A DNA stretch of 64,000 nucleotides, from NCBI GenBank assembly GCA_023055355.1, contig JALJCS010000029.1:496001-560000 (forward strand), read 5' to 3'. The notes beneath the pieces were generated by a model. That model was not told where the DNA came from. It did no database searches and saw only the letters and a list, made by a program, of their open reading frames with translations. A program made the position numbers and the translations under genes. The stretch comes from Agelaius tricolor. Taxonomy: Eukaryota; Chordata; Aves; Passeriformes; Icteridae. Each line of letters starts with the position of its first letter. Position 1 is the first letter of the stretch. Positions 61,001-64,000 of this stretch are shown here, one piece after another.

Positions 61001-62225
61001 CCCATCGTGTAGCTCTCTGACCAGCCACAGCACGCTGAGGCATGATGGATTACTCCCAGAGTTCACGTGGTAGAAAGGTTTTCTGCCCCCGTGAAGGACG
61101 ACACATCCATTTGCTTGAATAGAGCCATTCTGTATGTTACAATGGTAACTTGAATTCATCAAGTTTGTGCTATTTGTACAATGGCAGTGAGCTTGGATTC
61201 TTAAGCTTCTCGTGTTTGACCTGTTTCCTGTTTCAGTAAATAGCAAAACTTCCAAGGACTGCAGCGACAAGAAGATGAAGCTGCTAGTGTATTTCAACTG
61301 TTTGCCTAATAAAATGGTGATTTTTGCACGTATTCGCAATGGAAATTTACGGTACCGAAACACCAGCTCTGCTCAGGGCAATTCTGAAATTGACTTGAGC
61401 TCTTTCCCGTGTTTCTTAGCAGGTGAACTGAGATACTTCTAGCTTCCAAGGCAAGGCGTTTGACAGCAGCTTCAAAAAGGCCCAGGCTGTTGGATGAAAA
61501 GGTGAAAAAACTGAGGGAAATGGGGGGAAATTTCACTTCTGGTTTATGTCATAGATTCAGCCAGATGATCAACAAGCATTAGTTTGATGAGGTACCAGCG
61601 CAGTCTTTCACTCTTGCAGATCCCCAAAAGCTTAACCATCCAGCAGCTTCTTCCTTGCAACAAGTGCCACAGCCAAAAGCCAGGCCTGGCCGTCACCTTC
61701 TCCTCGCAGCCTACAAACTCTGCCAAACGTACCGGCGATTCTCACTTTCGTTCTCAGCTACATGGACAAGCACATCCTCTCCATGTCTCCGAGTCCTTAG
61801 TGAAACCAAACAGCGGTTCACCTTCAAACAGCTCAGTGTGCCAGGACAGAAAGATTTCACTGGCCTGTCCCCTTGCTTTTTCCTTGCAGCCTTTTATTTT
61901 CAGAGCATACACCGAGGCATTGCACTTTGCTTCTCAGCTGAATGCATTGCCACATTGCTGGAGTCCCACACGTCCATCTCCTTCTCGCACTAACTGCTTC
62001 TGTTGAAACATGCTGATGTGATGTGCTTTCCTGCTCAGCTATTAACACAGTCACATTCTATGTCCTGCTTGCAGTCTGAATCTAAAAGGAGACGTTTCTG
62101 ACTATGTCTCACAGACACAGATGGACCAGGATGAAAAGGTTGCTTGGACCTTGCCACTTACGTTCGAAAACATCCATTCACTCCACAATCAAGAGACACC
62201 TTTCTTTGCTTTACATCCTGCAAAC

Positions 62226-62268
<43 letters not shown>

Positions 62269-64000
62269 GAGCTACGCACTTTCTTTCTTTCTTTCTTAGC
62301 TGCACACACTCACCTATTTCCCACCTTGACCTCTCTACCACTTCTCCTTCGGCCTTGCTGTGCATGGACATTTCCTGTTAAGATACCCATTGTGTTGCCT
62401 ATCCCTCCCCCACATTGCCTTGCCTTTCCTACCCAATCTTGCATTTCCTTGTCATTGCTGACAATTCCTTTCTTTTCCCTTGCCTTCCTGACCCATGCAT
62501 GTCCTTCCCTTGCCCTTCATACCAACCCAGTGCCTTGTATTGACTTGCTCACCTATCCTTCTTTTCCTTCCCATTTGTCCAGCTCCAATCTTTCATTTCC
62601 TTCTCCTTCTAGGACTCTTATTGCCTTGTCTCCCTCTCTTTTGTGTTGCCTGGCAAAGCCACCACTTGTCTGGCCTTGTCCTTGAACCCCTTCCTTGCCT
62701 TGCATTACCTTGCTCACCAGTCCCCCACCTGGAATTCACCACCTCTCTTTTTGTGGAATCTCTTCAACATGCATTGCCCTGCCTGCTTCTCCTAGGATTC
62801 TCCAGGCTTCCACTGGCTATTTTTTCTCAAGGCCCAGCGTTTCAGGAGCTTGTGAGAAGAAGCCTGGAGGAGGCCACGTGCAAGCACACCTATCTGTCCT
62901 GACAGCTTTCTTCTGACATCTATCCTTCCATGTCTTGAATTTTGGACACAAACTTCATCTTTCACCCTTGGGCTTCAGGGGCAGAATGACAGTTCTTTTG
63001 CATACAAAGGAAAGCAGGCAACCCAAGTGTCTTAGGTGCAGATTAGACATGACCCATGCAAGATCAAGGCTGGACAGAGCGGTCCGTCCGGGCCGCTTTT
63101 GTGTACCAGCAATCTTTGAATGGACCTGCCACTTGCCTTGCATTGGGCAACCAACCAGTTTCCTTGCCATGCCCTGCTCATTCTCCATTGCTTTGCATTC
63201 CCTTGCATACCCATGCCTCACATTTGACCTGCCTGCAGTTTTCCTACAGGGCTTGGCCTTGCCTAGCCCTTCTGGTTACCATTACCTCCTATGCCCAGCC
63301 TTGCCTCTAACTTCTGGCACTTGTCTCACCTACCACTCCATTTGCTTTCCCCTCACGGCTTCAGTCTTGCCAACCTGTCCCTTGACTTGCCTACAATTGC
63401 CTACACTTGCTTTGCATTGCCTTACCTGCATGGAAGGCAAGGCAAAGAGTGGTAGACAAGGCAAAGCAAAGCCAGGAAGTTATTGGAAGGGCTAGGCAAG
63501 GCAGACATAGGCAAGCAAGCAAAGCTAGGGTAGGGTAGGCTAGGAAAACTAGGCATGGTACTGGAGGCAAGGCAAAGCCAAGTGACTTGGAGTGCCTTTC
63601 CTTGCTTGGGAAATAAAAGATACGGTGGCAATGTTGGTAGGGCTGATGATAAGGTATCGTGGGAAGGTATAGTACAGCAAGACATTTCTGTCCTGGTCCT
63701 TTCTGTGTAGGAGCCATTGTTGGACCGAGTCAGTACCGGACGTGGTATGCAACTTTTGCTCGGTAAGTTCCTGAAGGAGAACAGCAATGCTTTCTCATGG
63801 GAAGGAAAGAACTTAGCCCCAGTGTTGGAGGTGCAGATAAGAAGCTGTGTCGTGCAGCTTAAGGGCGGCAGCAACTTTCTATGCTGGCATATTTGGTGTG
63901 GAAGCACTGACTCAATTTGTACAATCATGGAGTCGGTATCCATCTTTGGAAGGCAGTCTCCTTCCTGCAAGAATCCATTTGGCATGTGTTTTCCACTTTC
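58075..64000. repeat. Right copy of the long duplicated segment
   Basis: This is the direct-orientation second copy of bases 1-5926. Everything described for 1-5926 (exon-like blocks, AC microsatellite, CCTTGCC-rich tract) recurs here at plus 58,074. The copy is not marked by a repeat, TSD or junction motif at 58075; homology begins there only because the window begins at base 1 of the other copy. Confidence 0.97.

Overview
The window looks like avian, probably passerine, nuclear DNA. It has several truncated CR1-type LINE pieces, many bird-type LTR insertions with 5- or 6-bp target-site duplications (TSDs), microsatellites, very few open frames and no conserved cellular gene that I can name. 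It is repeat-rich, gene-poor sequence of the sort found on W chromosomes, germline-restricted chromosomes or ampliconic regions. That placement is inference, and no chromosome can be assigned from the sequence.

The largest structure is a duplication. Bases 1-5926 recur at 58075-64000 with a constant offset of 58,074 bp, no net indel and 13 substitutions found by eye, all between 1944 and 4481. The window therefore holds slightly more than one period of what may be a 58-kb tandem amplicon. The duplicated part carries two weak exon-like blocks in compatible phase (2587-2640 and 3163-3348) and a degenerate CCTTGCC-rich tract whose strand bias flips near 5355.

From 6.9 to 28.8 kb the sequence is mostly unannotated single-copy-looking DNA with solo LTRs (6904-7315, 10007-11208, 12864-13463, 27410-28758) and CR1 pieces. 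From 29775 to 42502 there is a decayed provirus, LTR-gag-pro-pol-env-LTR, flanked by near-matching 5-bp TSDs. Its 5' LTR was hit by a second LTR, itself hit by a third. Its env was hit by a solo LTR of the same family as the second. The provirus has stops and frameshifts throughout, including a stop in the RT catalytic motif. An exon-like block lies outside each end (28872-29002 minus, 42615-42815 plus).

From 42.8 to 49.4 kb there are more CR1 pieces, a TCTGC microsatellite and a TTTC tract. From 49368 to about 54175 there is a tandem satellite of about 11 units of 431-433 bp, each with a near-perfect dyad. It abuts a fragment of a second, different retrovirus: env transmembrane end, polypurine tract and LTR, 54180-55119. 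The remainder up to the second copy of the duplicated segment shows nothing recognisable.
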